Origin: Parafenestella ontariensis
Lineage: Eukaryota > Ascomycota > Dothideomycetes > Pleosporales > Cucurbitariaceae
Assembly (NCBI GenBank): GCA_021596325.1
Contig: JAKGDA010000029.1
Coordinates: forward strand, 186,001-250,000
Reading direction: 5' to 3'
DNA: 64,000 nt
A program made the translations under genes and the position numbers. This document shows positions 9,462 to 21,420 of this stretch, in pieces. Within the stretch, counting starts at the first letter, position 1. Every line of letters begins with the position of its first letter. Below the pieces are notes generated by a model that saw only the letters and a list, made by a program, of their open reading frames with translations, was not told where the DNA came from and searched no databases.

Positions 9462-12400
9462 GATGAATTATTATTTATGTGTAGATTCGTTCGAGTTCGT
9501 TAAGCGGGGTCGCGAGCGAGGGAGGCTGTCTCAATGTTGAGCAGCAGTCGACCCTATATCGCAGAGAACGGTGCGGTAACGCAAGACTCTCGGTGACGCC
9601 GCTGAATCAAAGTCGCTACGTATGCGGTGGCTTTGACAGCTATGAGCGCTGCACGGCTATCGAAGAGGCGGGCGAGGTATGCGCCGGGAGATGGTTCAGC
9701 GCGGTGGAGAGCTTCCGAGTGGTACAGCGCACGCTCGCAGGTTCGATGGTGGTACAACGCTAGATAATCGACGTAGGTACCGTGCGATAAGGCAATGGAT
9801 ATTTATTTCCAGAAGGTTACAGAAGCTGAACGGGCTGCAATAGGCGGTAACGACGACAAGGACGAAGATGCGCTGGTGAATGCCCAGGTAAACGAGTGTG
9901 GGTGGTCGGAAGAAGCGAAGGAAGAGTGATGCTCAACCCGATGTCATTAACAATTATACTGCACGCAAGGGGCAGGCCGAAGAATTGTTGGAGGAGCGCC
10001 TGGAGGGAGAAAGGGAATTCACGACACGAGGGGGTCGGGTTGGTTTACAGGCACGAGAAGCGGGAGCGCTATGGCCAGGAGTGTCAGTAGTCCTCACCCA
10101 AAGCGTGCTGGCTCTGCTGGGCGACATTCACGCTGCACGATCGTCACAGGGGGCGTCCTACCCGCTTTGGGCACGCTGCCCGCCTCTCTAGTCAAAAGCG
10201 AGAGCTTAGCAGGGACGTGCCTAGTTTGACTGGACGCCGCCTCGCACCAGGGGCGCGCCGTCGAGACCAGCCCGCAGCCTTGCTGGTTATTTTGGGACGC
10301 CTCCATGCGCCGTCTGCCGTTAGGCGTCTGAAGACTGCAGTCTCCTGTTTGCTCTGTTTCGCAAGTGTGCTGGTCACCTTCCCCGAGAGCTATCCTGGGC
10401 GTGTGTATTTGAGTCTGTCGGGGCGGCGTGACGCTATTCTGTGCCTCGACACCACTTCGCCAGTCCTCTCAAGGCAGTCTGACGCACCACCTACTATGGA
10501 GGCCGACTACTGCATGCACATGGCATCATGGTGAGGGGGAAATTCGCCTTCAATGCCGCTTGCTGCCCAGGTGCGTTTTGCATTGCCAAGATGCTCCCTG
10601 GCCTCGCGTGAATAGCGCGTTCAGGGGCTGTCGCTGACCTAATGCAACTCTCGCCCAGTAATAGCCCGTAGGCGCCTCACGCGTGGTGCTTTCTGCGCGG
10701 TAGAGGCTTGCGGTCACGGCCAACTCTGCGAGCGGTGGGAGAAGCTGGCCTGCACCCCTATTCTGCCGTCTGCTGTGCGAGCTGGGAGCGCTAAGAAAAG
10801 TTCGAAAAATACGGAGCTCGCGGTGGAGATGCTAGCGGGACCCGCACACAAGGCGACCGACATCTCGACGGCGGGCCCAACATCCATGAAGTCTTGACAG
10901 AAAACTGGTACGTGGCTCTGCTGTTCCACTGCGTGCTGAGCCGCACTGTATGTCATGACGGGAATTCGCTCCTTCCAGAAGAGACAACCCGTCGACGTGC
11001 CCGGTTTAGAAGTCGCAGTGCACCCGTGCTGAGGCTGAGGCTGAGGCTGAGCATGGGGTGCAGGCAATCGATAATGTCGGGAGCCCGCAGACTCGGAATC
11101 TAGTTCTTAGGCGATATCAACGGGACACGGTAAAACGCTGATCTCTCGGTACGTGGAGAGTAATCGTCCAGAAAGCCACCAACCGAATCTCGCATCGTCG
11201 TCCGCCCTTTCTGCAGGGCTGAAATCGATAAACTTGGTTCTGACCACGACATCAAATGCAAGGTCACGAACTTGTCATGCACCCTAACCTCTGGCTCAGT
11301 CACGTTTCCATATTCACATCGTCGCTCATCTGCCCCTGTGGCGCGTGAATCGTTTTTTCGAGACGCGCTTACCCTTGTTTCTGTAGCGCCGCGTATTCAA
11401 GCTTGGTATTGACCCCTGAGCTACAGAGAACATAGACCGGTGGATGCACCGGTGGGAATACTCGAACTTTATAAGAATCTAGACTTGAGGCCTCGCGCCC
11501 ACCAGTCAGGGCTGATGGATATAGTTCCTAAGCACTACTTTCAAGGGGAACGCTTTGCAGGAGAACTGTTAGCGGTAAACTAGAAATTGAGGAAAAACTC
11601 GTCATGCTTGGCTCCGGGGTATTGCCGCTACACATTTCCGCAAGTGTATTGAACGGCTGGATCTGGCTGATGCTGGAGTGAGCTGAGGAACGATTGCAAT
11701 TTGACGAGAACGAGTGCGCCAAGTGGCAATACGAGAGAATGCAAATGTTGGCCATTGGCTGCATCCCTGCCCTCGATCCTGATTCTGCACGGGATATCGT
11801 CAAGATACATGAGATTCTAGCAGTTGACGACTAGGCGCAGCAGCAGGATAACGATGCTTGTCTTGTAGATCTGGTTTTCTGGATACCCCAGCCTTGATCT
11901 TGTGTACTATGGATGTCTACCTCCAGAACTTCATGATATCGACTATGGAGTGTTCAAAGCATGTGAAGCTATCCAGCCTTAACGATTACACAACTCTTGA
12001 TTCGGTTCTTGTTTCTTACACGCAACAAGACGTTGTCCTTGGCGAGACTATCGGCTGCGCGCAATCGATTAGGCATGCTTGAAGTGCACGCCCTTGTGTG
12101 CTTTCGTGTTGTTGCCGTCGACGATGCACGCCATGCTCAAGCCTTCCCGCTGTGGCCAAGTTGACGCTGCTATCAGGTAAGGCAAAGCGTGCGCAACGTC
12201 GCGGCGTCAGTCCACGATATTGGCGGCCATCCTCGTGCCATTTGTGTCGAAGCGAAACTCAAGCCTTGACTCGTATGTCAGCGCCCAGGCGTTCCAGGAT
12301 TGGACGACGAATATCTGTGTCGCCTATTCTCCGTTCTTGACTTACTGAGAAGCCAGAAGCTCTGTAGTTCCAAAGCAGCGTAAGAGTATGCCAGGCTGCT

Positions 12401-12730
12401 GCTGCTGCTATGCTGAGCACCCAATTCACCTGCTCAGCCAAGCATTTTGCGTCAACGGTCCCGCTTGCCGCACGGACGTCTGGCGATAAGTGAACTTTGT
12501 ACCTGAACCTCACAAACCCTCAAGCCGGGAAACCGCAAAAAAGCCCCTCCACCGCCGAATTGCTCACCAGCAAACACCTTCGCTCTCCAACGAGCTTGAC
12601 CCACCGTGCCCGAACAAATGCACGCAGAAGTCGCGCCTGATATACCTTCCATTTTCCATGTGCACGTATCATAGCCGACCCGAGCTATCACCCGCCGCCC
12701 CTCCACAGCTGCGGGACCGCCTCTTCCACC
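9462..12730. promoter_or_regulatory. Long divergent intergenic region, chitin synthase / UPF2
   Basis: These 3.3 kb separate the start codons of two head-to-head genes and must hold both promoters. I searched all frames and saw no protein-like frame: the small open frames (for example 9898-10191, 10217-10534, 11528-11803) lack family motifs and splice partners. A short GAGGCT repeat lies at about 11028-11051. I see no tRNA or mobile-element ends. The length is unusual for this part of the window, so an unannotated non-coding RNA or long 5' UTR remains possible. Confidence 0.45.
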
Positions 12731-15700
12731 ATGGAGAGGCAGAGGAAGCGTATGTTTGGCCATGCAAGAACAGACCCATATGCTGATAATTTTTAGGAGA
12801 GCTTCGTGAACTTAATACCCGAGCCTGGGGTGGCGAGCAGGGTACAGGGCACAAAACACCCTCTGAGACCCTCCATACTGACCTTCTGTGCAGATGTCTT
12901 TCCCGTGCAGGGCTCCCTCGACTCGTCTATGAAGAAGAACACTGCCTTCATCAAGCGCCTGCGAACCGCCGTCAACGCGCCCGCCCAGTCGCAGTTTCTC
13001 CAAGAGATCCGGACCCTGTCCCTCCACAAGTACCTCTCAGAGATCATCTCCGCCTGCTACGAAGGGCTCTGCAAGCTCAAAACACCCGGCGAGATCGCAG
13101 CCGGTGTCGAAATCGTCAGCGCCCTCCACCAACGCTTCGGCCCCGCAGAGTTTACCGGATACATTGGCTGGTATATTGGCAGAGGGCTGGCGACACCTGA
13201 CAAGTCTCACCTGAAGTCGTTGGCACAAGATGTGCGCGAGCGAGAAGAGAAAGAGCGACTGGCTCGCCAGCGTGTCTTGTTGCGCGTGGCCACTGAACTC
13301 TGGCTTGTCGATGTCCTGCGCAGCCTGGATGACGTCGCTCGACCTGAAGAGGCGAGCAAGACCAAGGACAATGGCAAGCTTGTAGAAGGCTCAGCCAAAA
13401 CTAGGGCTCGTGCGGAGTCTGCCGACGCTGAGCCCTTCCCGCTCGAGGTGTTGAAGGACATGCTTGGGCACGACCGCGACCACATCAACCTGCCTCTGGT
13501 GGTTATCTTCGTAAAGGCGTTTGCATGGGACATTCTCGGGGCGAGAACATCTTCCGCCGAGGGTCGCAAGACTGTGAACGAAGACGGAACCACGACAGCA
13601 GAGAAAAGCGAGGATGCTTCAGCTTCTGAAAACGAGGACCAGGCCAGCAAGGACACGCCCATCATCTCCCCAGAGTTGCAGCAACGGTTCAAGAACATTC
13701 TCACGCGCTATTTCGAGGACGTAAAAGCGCACTTGCTACGTGACCAGAAACACTTGCTCAACCAAGGCCGCAAGAATGCTGAGGCCTATGTCAAATCTGG
13801 GGAGGTGTTCGAGGACCGCCAGTCCAACTACGAAAAGCAAATGAAGGCCCAGGAGCGACTGATTGCGAATGCACAAGTGCTAGCCGATGCACTGGACGTA
13901 GAGATGCCAGATCTCAAAGAGAAGGACAGCTCTGCCAATGCCGGAGACGGTGCCATTGGTCTGGTCAAGGCCGGCGAATACCTGCGTGGCCAGAGTGATG
14001 GCTCCGGAATCTGGGAAGACGAGGACGAACGTCGCTTCTACGAAAACTTGATGGATTTGAAGGAACGTGTTCCAGGCATTCTCCTCGAGGAACCAAAGAA
14101 AAAGAAGCCTGATGGTGACGAGCAAGTGGGCAAGAAGATTGAGGCAAAGGTGGAGATCAGCGAAAAGGAATCGGACGCCGCTGCCGAAACCAAGGCAGCT
14201 GACACAGACGACCTGTCCACTGCCATCGCGAACAAGTCAGTGGGAGCCCAAGTGGATGCCGTTTTGGCCCGCCTCCCTGAGCTCAGCACCAAGGATGCTG
14301 TCGATCAGACAGCCATGGACTTCTGCTTCCTCAACTCCAAAGCGTCGCGCAACCGTCTTATCAAAGCTGTACAGGAGATCCCGAAAGGCCGGTCTGATTT
14401 ACTGCCTTTGTACTCTAGGCTCATCGCTACTCTCGGAAAGTACATGCCTGATGTCTCGCAAGGGCTTGTCTCGTATCTCGACGATGAATTCAGAAGCCTG
14501 CAACGACGAAAGTCAAAGGACTTCCTTGGGCAGGTGCGAACACAGAACGTTCGTTATCTAGCGGAGTTGACCAAGTTTGGTGTGGTGCCAGAGCATGTCA
14601 TCTTTCACTGCCTCAAGGTCAGCCTGGACGACTTCTCACGGATGAACATCGAGATCATCTGCAATTTGTTGGAGAACTGTGGGCGTTATCTCCTGCGCAA
14701 TCCAGAGACATCTCCGCGCATGGCATCCTTCCTCGAAACCCTCCAGCGAAAGAAGGGCGCCCAGGTTCTCGGACAACAAGAACGCATGCTGATCGAGAAC
14801 GCTGTGTACTACGTCAACCCACCAGAACGTGCAGCTATCGAGCAAAAGGAGCGCACGCCCATTGAGCTCTTTCTGCGCAAGATCATGTACCAGGACCTCA
14901 CACGTCGGACATTGGACAAGACTGTCAAGCAGATCCGCAAGATGCATTGGGAGGAAGACGATATCGTCCATCTCCTGCACAAGGTTTTTGCGAAGCCTGG
15001 AAAGATCAAGTACAGTAACATCCACCTCCTCGCCGTCATCCTCGGAACGATCCACCGATATCACCAAGACTTTGCCATTTCAGTTATCGACGATCTTCTA
15101 GAGTCGATCACATTCGGACTAGAGCTGAATGACTTCAAGTTCAATCAGCGACGGATTTCAGAGGTCAAGTACCTCGGTGAATTGTACATCTATCGCTTGG
15201 TCGACTCGCCGCTTATTTTCGATACCTTGTATAAGCTTCTCAACTACGGCTGGGAAGGTGGGTATGCTCGTCCAGGCTTGTACAACCCATTGGACAATCC
15301 CGATGACTACTTCCGCATTCGACTTGTCTGCAGTCTTCTCGAAACCTGCGGCATGTACTACGACAAAGGCGCCGCCAAGAAGAAACTTGACTTCTTCCTG
15401 ACGTACTTCCAATACTACGTCTGCGTCAAGGAAGGTCTACCAATGGATGTCGAGTTCATTGTTCAAGACGCGTACAATCTTACGCGCCCGCAGTGGAAAC
15501 TGATCACCGACCTGGACGAAGCCTCTCGCGTCTTTGCTGAGGCTGTCAAACAAAACTATCAAACCACGGCAGCCGACAAGCCCGTGGAGCCTGACGAGGA
15601 TGACCTGTCTGCTTCGGATGACGAGCTCGAGGGTCCTGAAGATGACGACGTTGTGATGCCAGATGGGGAAGGAGACAAGTCATCTGGCGAAGAGGATGAG

Positions 15701-16549
15701 GTTAGTCCTTCTCACTCATGCTGCATTCTGGATGCTAACAACTATGTGCAGGACTCGGACGATGATGAGCCCATGAAACAGGGTTCATCAGACGAAGAGG
15801 AGGAGCAGATCGTTGTCACGCGACAGGAAGATGAGCGTGACCCGGCGGCTGAGGCAGAGTTTGACCGCGAACTGGCTAAGCTCATGTCAGAGAGCGCAGA
15901 GTCCCGCAAATTCGAGCGCAAACCCGTCTTCGACGTTCCCCTTCCCATGCGCCGCGCTCGCGAAGCAACCATTAACCCCGAAGACAGTGTCAATGAGGCA
16001 CCTGCACCAGTTATGCCATCGCATACCATGAAGTTCTCGCTTCTTAGCAAGCGAGGAAACAGGACGCAGACGCGTTCCATTGACTTACCCTCAGATTCCA
16101 CATTTGCCGTTGCCATGCGTAATAAGCAGCAAGCCGACAGGGAAGAACAACAGCGCATCAAGAGTCTCGTCTTGAACTACAACGAAGCTCGAGATGACGG
16201 TGACGATACTGGTGATTCGCCATTTTCTTACACCCTTCAACCTAACACCAATAGAATACGTACTGAAACTCCTCAAGGTCTGGACAAGACTCCGAATCCA
16301 TACGCGCAGCCGCGCCTCGATAAAGCTGGCAACAATCGCAGCAACCAGCGTGCCAGGAAGCTGCAGCTAAGCGATGTCAATTGGTATGACCGCCCGTCTC
16401 ATATGTTTTCACGGCAGAGTCGTTCTGGGTCTGGCACGACAAGCTCGAAGGTTTCGGCTGCTAGTCCGTGGCCACAGGCAGTGTCGGACTCGAAAGAGGA
16501 CGCACAAACCCAGGCGTCTCGAAAGCGTTTTCAACATTTGTCGACTTGA
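12731..16549 (+). CDS. NMD2: UPF2/NMD2 nonsense-mediated decay factor
   Basis: Four exons, 12731-12749, 12797-12841, 12894-15700 and 15752-16549, give 1222 aa. UPF2 bridges UPF1 and UPF3 on mRNAs with premature stops. The join of the first three exons restores MERQRKRELRELNTRAW, then DVFPVQGSLDSSMKKNTAFI, the conserved UPF2 N-terminus; each frame works only with these splice sites. Three MIF4G-type helical domains follow (for example SLHKYLSEIISACYEGLCKL, and later the FFLTYFQYYV region). Then comes a very acidic linker (about 900-1000) and the UPF1-binding end (MKFSLLSKRGNRTQTRSIDL). The third intron (15701-15751, 51 nt) is a multiple of three without stops, so the gene also reads through it. 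The frame upstream of 12894 in the unspliced sequence is not the real N-terminus. Confidence 0.95.
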
Positions 16550-17429
16550 TCGTCCGCGCTTCATTCACTGCGCCTCTTATCACCAAAGGCTAACCTCAAG
16601 GCCCTGCATGGGCGACTGATACTTTAGGACTTGATTCTTGATCTATGATGCTACAGCCAGCATCTACAACGAACAATCCAACACATCGCCTTGTGCTCAC
16701 CGCTGTTATTAGCAGAGCCCGCCACCTCGGAGGCGGTAGGTGTCATCGCGGACATCTGGCGATCAGCTTGCGACATCGACCTCTGGTAGTGGATAGCCCT
16801 CAGGAGCATTTCAGCGATATGTCAGCCCGCTGCTACAAGGTCACGAGGTGAGTATGCCATACGTATCTCGAGGATAGCAGTACTTGATTCAGCAGCGGAG
16901 AGCCTCAGCACAGAGCGAGTAGCGGTCCTGAGGCAATGGCAACCTCGCATCAGCGATTTGCTCTTGTCCTTCCTGCGCTTTGCGGTAATGGTATGACAGG
17001 AGATGCTGACCAAAGAGGATGTGAAATGGATTTGCAGAAACACAGTTTCGCGACACTCCTTTATTTGATAATTACAAATTGAAACTCTGTCTTTACTGGT
17101 ACATAGCAGCCTCGCTGCATTATGGCCACGACATTGGCTTGATCATTGGACTGTTGACAGTCGCCTTTTGAAGTGCCGAGAAGTCTAACCTCCAGAAGAC
17201 AGGCCAATGCGTAACAGCGCGAAACTTTAAAGCCGTGGTCCGGGATTATCGAAATGCTTAGCGTGGCGCGTACCTTGCAGCAAGCGCAAAATAGCAAACT
17301 TGACGTCATCGAAAACAAAATGTCAAAACAGCGTGACGTCCATCCATTGACAAATCCTCGCAACAGGTCACTTGACCTGATTGATAAAATCCACGGTTCC
17401 CACCATCCTCTTCGTTGTGTGCTCGCAGG
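16550..17429. other. Intergenic, UPF2 3' side to histidine phosphatase promoter
   Basis: This gap holds the UPF2 3' UTR and the upstream region of the secreted phosphatase. I see no coding frame with recognisable features. A minus-strand frame at 17061-17552 overlaps the phosphatase start and looks like a shadow. Confidence 0.45.
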
Positions 17430-18797
17430 ATGCTGACTCTCGCTCTGGTGCTGGCGGCGCCGGCCTTCGCTCTCCCAGCGTACCACGACGCCCAAAAACC
17501 CCTTCAGCCACTTGATCATACTCAAGGGTACGAGTTCGACCCTCTTCTGCATCTACCGGGGATATCACCATATTTCGATGCTATTGGCTTTGGCCTTGAG
17601 CACAAGGCCCCTCCAGGATGCAACGTCACGGCCGCCTCCTACATCGTCAGGCACGGCGCCATCTACGCGAACGACAAAGAGTACGAAGAGTTTATCAAGC
17701 CTTTTCTCTGGAAGCTGGAAAAGCATCGCCAAGGCTGGTCCGGGCCGCTAGCATTCATGGAGAAATGGCAAAGTCCTATTCTTGAGGACAGGCTAGAAGA
17801 GCTTACGCCATCTGGTGCCGTGGATGCGAAAAGAGTAGGCAAACATTTGCTAGAGCGGTATCCGGACCTTGTTCCCGAAACAAAGAAGATATTGGCAGAT
17901 AAGAAGAGTAGGACGTATGACACTGCATTGAACTTTGTCAAGGAATTCCCACAAGTCGATGATATTGAGATTGTCCGCATCACCAAGAACACGAACGGCT
18001 CGATGGAGTCTCTCATCCCCCACAAGTCCTGTGAGAACTTTTCGAAAACGCCCGGAGTAAAGGAGCAAAAGAAGGTTATTGATCTATACGGCGAAAGCGT
18101 CTCGCATCGACTCTCGCCATACACGCCATTCCACCTCGAGCCGAACGACGTCGTCGGTTTCCAAATGCTCTGTGGCTACGAAAGCGCTATCAACGGCAAG
18201 CGCTCCGAGATCTGCGAGCAATTCACCGACGCTGAATGGATGGCGTACGAATACGCATGGGATCTAAAGTACGCCTACATGGTTGGCCCGCTGAATCCGC
18301 TATCGCCCTACCTCGGTTTCCCCTGGCTCCAGACGCAAACCCAGCTCTTCTCACACATCTCCAAGCACGACACACCGGGCAACGGCTGGCCCGACAAACA
18401 GCGTTTCTTCCTCTCCTTCACGCACCGCGAAGTCCCGCCCTTCGTCGCCACCGCACTAGGCCTATTCAACTCTTCCTCCGATGCCGCGGAGCAGTTCCCC
18501 ACCGACCACATCAACTGGACGCGCGCGTGGAAGATGGCCGATCTCATTCCTTTCCTTGGGCACGTGGGCATGGAGAAGATGACGTGTGACAGGGGCGCGG
18601 TGCATGGTGATGGGCCGGGGGAGTTTATTAGGTTCATTGCGAATACGGCGCCGAGGCCGATTCCGTATTGTCAGGATGGGCCTGGGGCGAGTTGTCCGTT
18701 TCATGCGTTTAAGGAGTTGATTGGGAAGGGGGCGGAGAAGCATAAGGATTTTCATAAGGTGTGTGATAAGAAGGATAAGGAGGGAGAGAAGGAGTAG
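17430..18797 (+). CDS. Secreted histidine-phosphatase-superfamily protein (atypical acid phosphatase)
   Basis: A single exon encodes 455 aa from the ATG at 17430. The open frame extends a little upstream only with a TTG, so this ATG is preferred; it starts a clear signal peptide (MLTLALVLAAPAFALPA). Branch-2 histidine phosphatases (acid phosphatases, phytases, MINPP) hydrolyse phosphate monoesters with a phospho-histidine intermediate. The catalytic R-H-G is at 74-76 (YIVRHGAIYAN), and the distal motif is H332-R333-E334 (FTHREVPPF) followed by the family ATALGLF. The usual second pocket arginine of RHGxRxP is Ile here, so activity or substrate may differ. Several cysteines and N-x-S/T sites fit secretion. 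The final 200 nt are strongly G-rich at wobble positions. Phytase activity cannot be claimed from sequence. Confidence 0.85.
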   Translation: MLTLALVLAAPAFALPAYHDAQKPLQPLDHTQGYEFDPLLHLPGISPYFDAIGFGLEHKAPPGCNVTAASYIVRHGAIYANDKEYEEFIKPFLWKLEKHRQGWSGPLAFMEKWQSPILEDRLEELTPSGAVDAKRVGKHLLERYPDLVPETKKILADKKSRTYDTALNFVKEFPQVDDIEIVRITKNTNGSMESLIPHKSCENFSKTPGVKEQKKVIDLYGESVSHRLSPYTPFHLEPNDVVGFQMLCGYESAINGKRSEICEQFTDAEWMAYEYAWDLKYAYMVGPLNPLSPYLGFPWLQTQTQLFSHISKHDTPGNGWPDKQRFFLSFTHREVPPFVATALGLFNSSSDAAEQFPTDHINWTRAWKMADLIPFLGHVGMEKMTCDRGAVHGDGPGEFIRFIANTAPRPIPYCQDGPGASCPFHAFKELIGKGAEKHKDFHKVCDKKDKEGEKE

Positions 18798-19132
18798 GTG
18801 GATGATAGAGCGGTGGATTTAATAGGTTAGATAAGATATCTGTAATTATGTCTGCTTTGGCACCCTGAAGTATTCATTTAATGGGAGAAGATGTGCTCTG
18901 TATATTGCAATAACCCGGCTATGCTAAAACATGAGAAGACATGTCAACAGCAGGGAAACAGTCACACTAAATAACACAACAAAGTAGACTAAACAGGAAC
19001 TCGCAAAAGCGCAATTTGATTGCCAACTACACCACCATCTATCCAACCTCACTATCCGCATATCCTTACACTATACTATCCAGCCTCCCCCACCCCCTCC
19101 CTCCCATTCCCCATCTCCCCTCCCACCGACTC
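18798..19132. other. Convergent spacer, phosphatase / GH5
   Basis: This is 3'-UTR-like sequence, AT-rich to about 19010 and then C-rich (19080-19132) into the GH5 3' end. No gene seen. Confidence 0.55.
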
Positions 19133-20492
19133 TCACCCCGGCAGTCTCAACCCCAAACACCCCTCCTCACTCCCCTCCATCCCCACCCCCATTCCCCTCC
19201 CGCCCCTCGCCGAACTAACCCCACACCTAACCATCGGCTGATACCCCCTAACATGCGGCTCCAGCACCCTCGGCCACGTAGAATTCGCGCTCGCCTGCCT
19301 CCCCTCTCCGGGCTCCACGCTCAAGAAGTAGTCCCCCCAAAGCGGGCCGGCAGACCAATACGTCCAGCCGATAAACTCGCTATTCGCCTCGAGGTGCGCG
19401 AGCGTATTGTTCAGCGTGGTGAAACACTCCGGATTCGAGCCCGCGCCGAACTCACTCAGAAAGGCGGTGAAGTTGTTGGATTTAAGCCAGGACGTTACAG
19501 GCAGGAGGTTGGATGGTGCGGCTTGTGTGCACGCCTCATGTGTGCCGGACGTGTCGTTGTCGAAGTACAAATGCATGTCGAACGCGAAGTTGCGCAACGG
19601 GTCGCTGATGTTCCGCATAACATCGCTGTTCGGCTCGCACGTTGCGCACGTCTTGTTGAGCCAGCGCTGCGCGCCGCTGAAGCCGTTTCCTGGCACGAGG
19701 ACGAGTTGCTGCGCGCCGGCGGAGCGGATTGCGGTCAAGGCCGCTTGGCTGTTTTGCAGGACGAGCGGCGTGGGCATGTCGTGCGGTTCGTTCATTATGC
19801 CGAAGATTACGTTTGGGTTCGTGATGAAGCGTGTTGAGAGGGCGGTCCAGAAGGAGGCGAGCGCGGAGGTTGGGGCTGCTTTGGAGTCGGTTGTGTTGCC
19901 GATTATGCTGCCGGAGGAGGGTTGGGAGGAGGGGTCGTTGTAGCCTGGGGGAGGGAGTTAGATGGAGAAGTGGTGGGTGGATGGATGGATGGAGGGGGGT
20001 TTGGACGTACGCATGTAGTTGTGTGCATCGAGGATCACGTAGCCGCCTTTGCCAGTAATATAGGTCACTGCACTCTCGAACTCGGAGAAGTACGTCTCGT
20101 TGAAGGTGCTTCCCAGGCCTGTTTCGAGCGGACACATTCGCTCCTACAATCCATCAGTACGCATCCAGCACTACATCTAGCCAAGGCTCCTTACCAGTAG
20201 GAACGGTATGCGTATGGTATTAACGCCCGCTTGAAGAAAGAAGTCGATGGCACTCTCGTTGATGAACTGATAGTCGATACCGAAAGCACCTGGTAGATTC
20301 CCCTGCGCGAACTCTCCGCCCGCTGTTCTCCGTTAGCCAACCTCTTTTCCACTTTATACCCTTCATAGTCGAGTCAACCAAACGCCATCCCCATCAACAC
20401 ATACCAGAATTCACACCCGCGTATAGAATCTCCGCCGCCCCACGGCTGACCAGCAGCGCAGCAGCAGCAAACACACCCTTCAAACCCCTCAT
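19133..20492 (-). CDS. Secreted GH5 endo-beta-1,4-glucanase (cellulase)
   Basis: Four exons, 20492-20405, 20322-20195, 20143-20011 and 19944-19133, give 386 aa. The enzyme cleaves internal beta-1,4 bonds of cellulose outside the cell. The rebuilt N-terminus has a signal peptide (MRGLKGVFAAAAALLVSRGA) and then LYAGVNSAGGEFAQGNL, NTIRIPFLLERM and VILDAHNYMRYND, all GH5 landmarks that appear only after splicing. The acid/base is E169 in GIMNEPHD and the nucleophile is E281 in FLSEFGAG. I see no CBM1 or linker. The last ~25 residues are glycine-rich (SSARGGRGMGVGMEGSEE) and come from a C-rich plus-strand tract, so the exact C-terminus is less sure. Intron 3 holds a GGAT repeat. Subfamily GH5_5 is my best guess. 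Confidence 0.9.
19974..19999 (+). repeat. GGAT microsatellite inside GH5 intron 3
   Basis: Tandem GGAT/GGGT units occupy much of the 66-nt third intron of the GH5 gene (19945-20010). On the coding strand this is a pyrimidine-rich ATCC tract near the acceptor. Confidence 0.75.
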
Positions 20493-21420
20493 CGTCGTCG
20501 TCGCAAATAAAAAATTAAACAAAGTAAAGACAGACTAAGCGAACGAAATGTGGACAACGACAACACGAGTGAGTCAACAGCAATGACAGCAACTACATGC
20601 CAAGCCTCACCAAAGTCACCACCACCACCCAGGGCGCACCCGTCTGTCTAAGTACCGATCTGTGGCTTGCATTGCCGTAGACCCTTTGACGCTATGCGAA
20701 TTGCCATTTTCCGGTGCAACTTGACACGCGGAAGGGCGTCATGCGCAAACGTGAGCTTTGTGTTCGGGGGGATTAGTATGTGAAAAGGGACAATAGCATG
20801 AGCCACATTGGTATTGAGCCGGAGGACCCAGACATGCTTATTCGTTGGCGACGGGTGTGGGAGTGATGCGAATGGTGAGGATGAGCGATGGGGCATGATG
20901 GGGGGAAGGGGTTTGAAACGCGGGGAGGCGTGGCGCCGAGGAAGAAGAAGCCCCTGGTTTGTAGATCGACGGATTTGTCGCAATGCGCGAGGAAATCTGT
21001 CAGCATGGTTAAGGTCGAGATATTTTCTGTCGCAGGCAGCTTCTTTAAAGTGAGTGCACTGCACGGCGTTGTGAGATGGGAGCAAGATTACTGCTAAGAT
21101 ATACATTACGTTACGCTATCTAAACATGCTGTTAGCCTGCGGTGGTGCTACTTATCCACTGCATGCTCATAAGTCCTTCGAATGCAATGATCAATCAATC
21201 GGCATATCAGCCCTGAAAAATATCCATGTTGTCGTCTTTTAATCGCCTGAACGCCCGCCATCCGTATGCGTGAATGAGAAGCCCAACCTTTATAGCTGCC
21301 ATGACCGTATGCGCTGTCGTCGTCGAGTATGTTTTCCGCCGAGGTATTTGTTGTTGTATGATGTGTGGAAAAGTGTTATAGAACGCGTGCGCTTGCGTTT
21401 GAAAGAAGTAGTGAGAAAGA
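20493..21420. promoter_or_regulatory. Upstream region of GH5 and 3' region of SKN1/KRE6 gene
   Basis: These 928 bp hold the GH5 promoter (minus strand) and the 3' UTR of the upstream gene. Small frames at 20648-21106 (-) and 20808-21053 (+) show no family features. I name no factor sites. Confidence 0.45.

Noticed and set aside
11340..11480. Possible tRNA gene by a B-box-like GGGAATACTCGAAC
   Set aside because: No A-box, acceptor stem or anticodon arm could be paired.
12806..12893. Unspliced frame starting near 12806 as the UPF2 N-terminus
   Set aside because: It does not match the family, while the spliced form from 12731 restores the conserved start.
19016..19837. 273-codon plus-strand frame opposite GH5
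   Set aside because: Antisense shadow; proline- and arginine-rich text produced by the C-rich tract, no family features.
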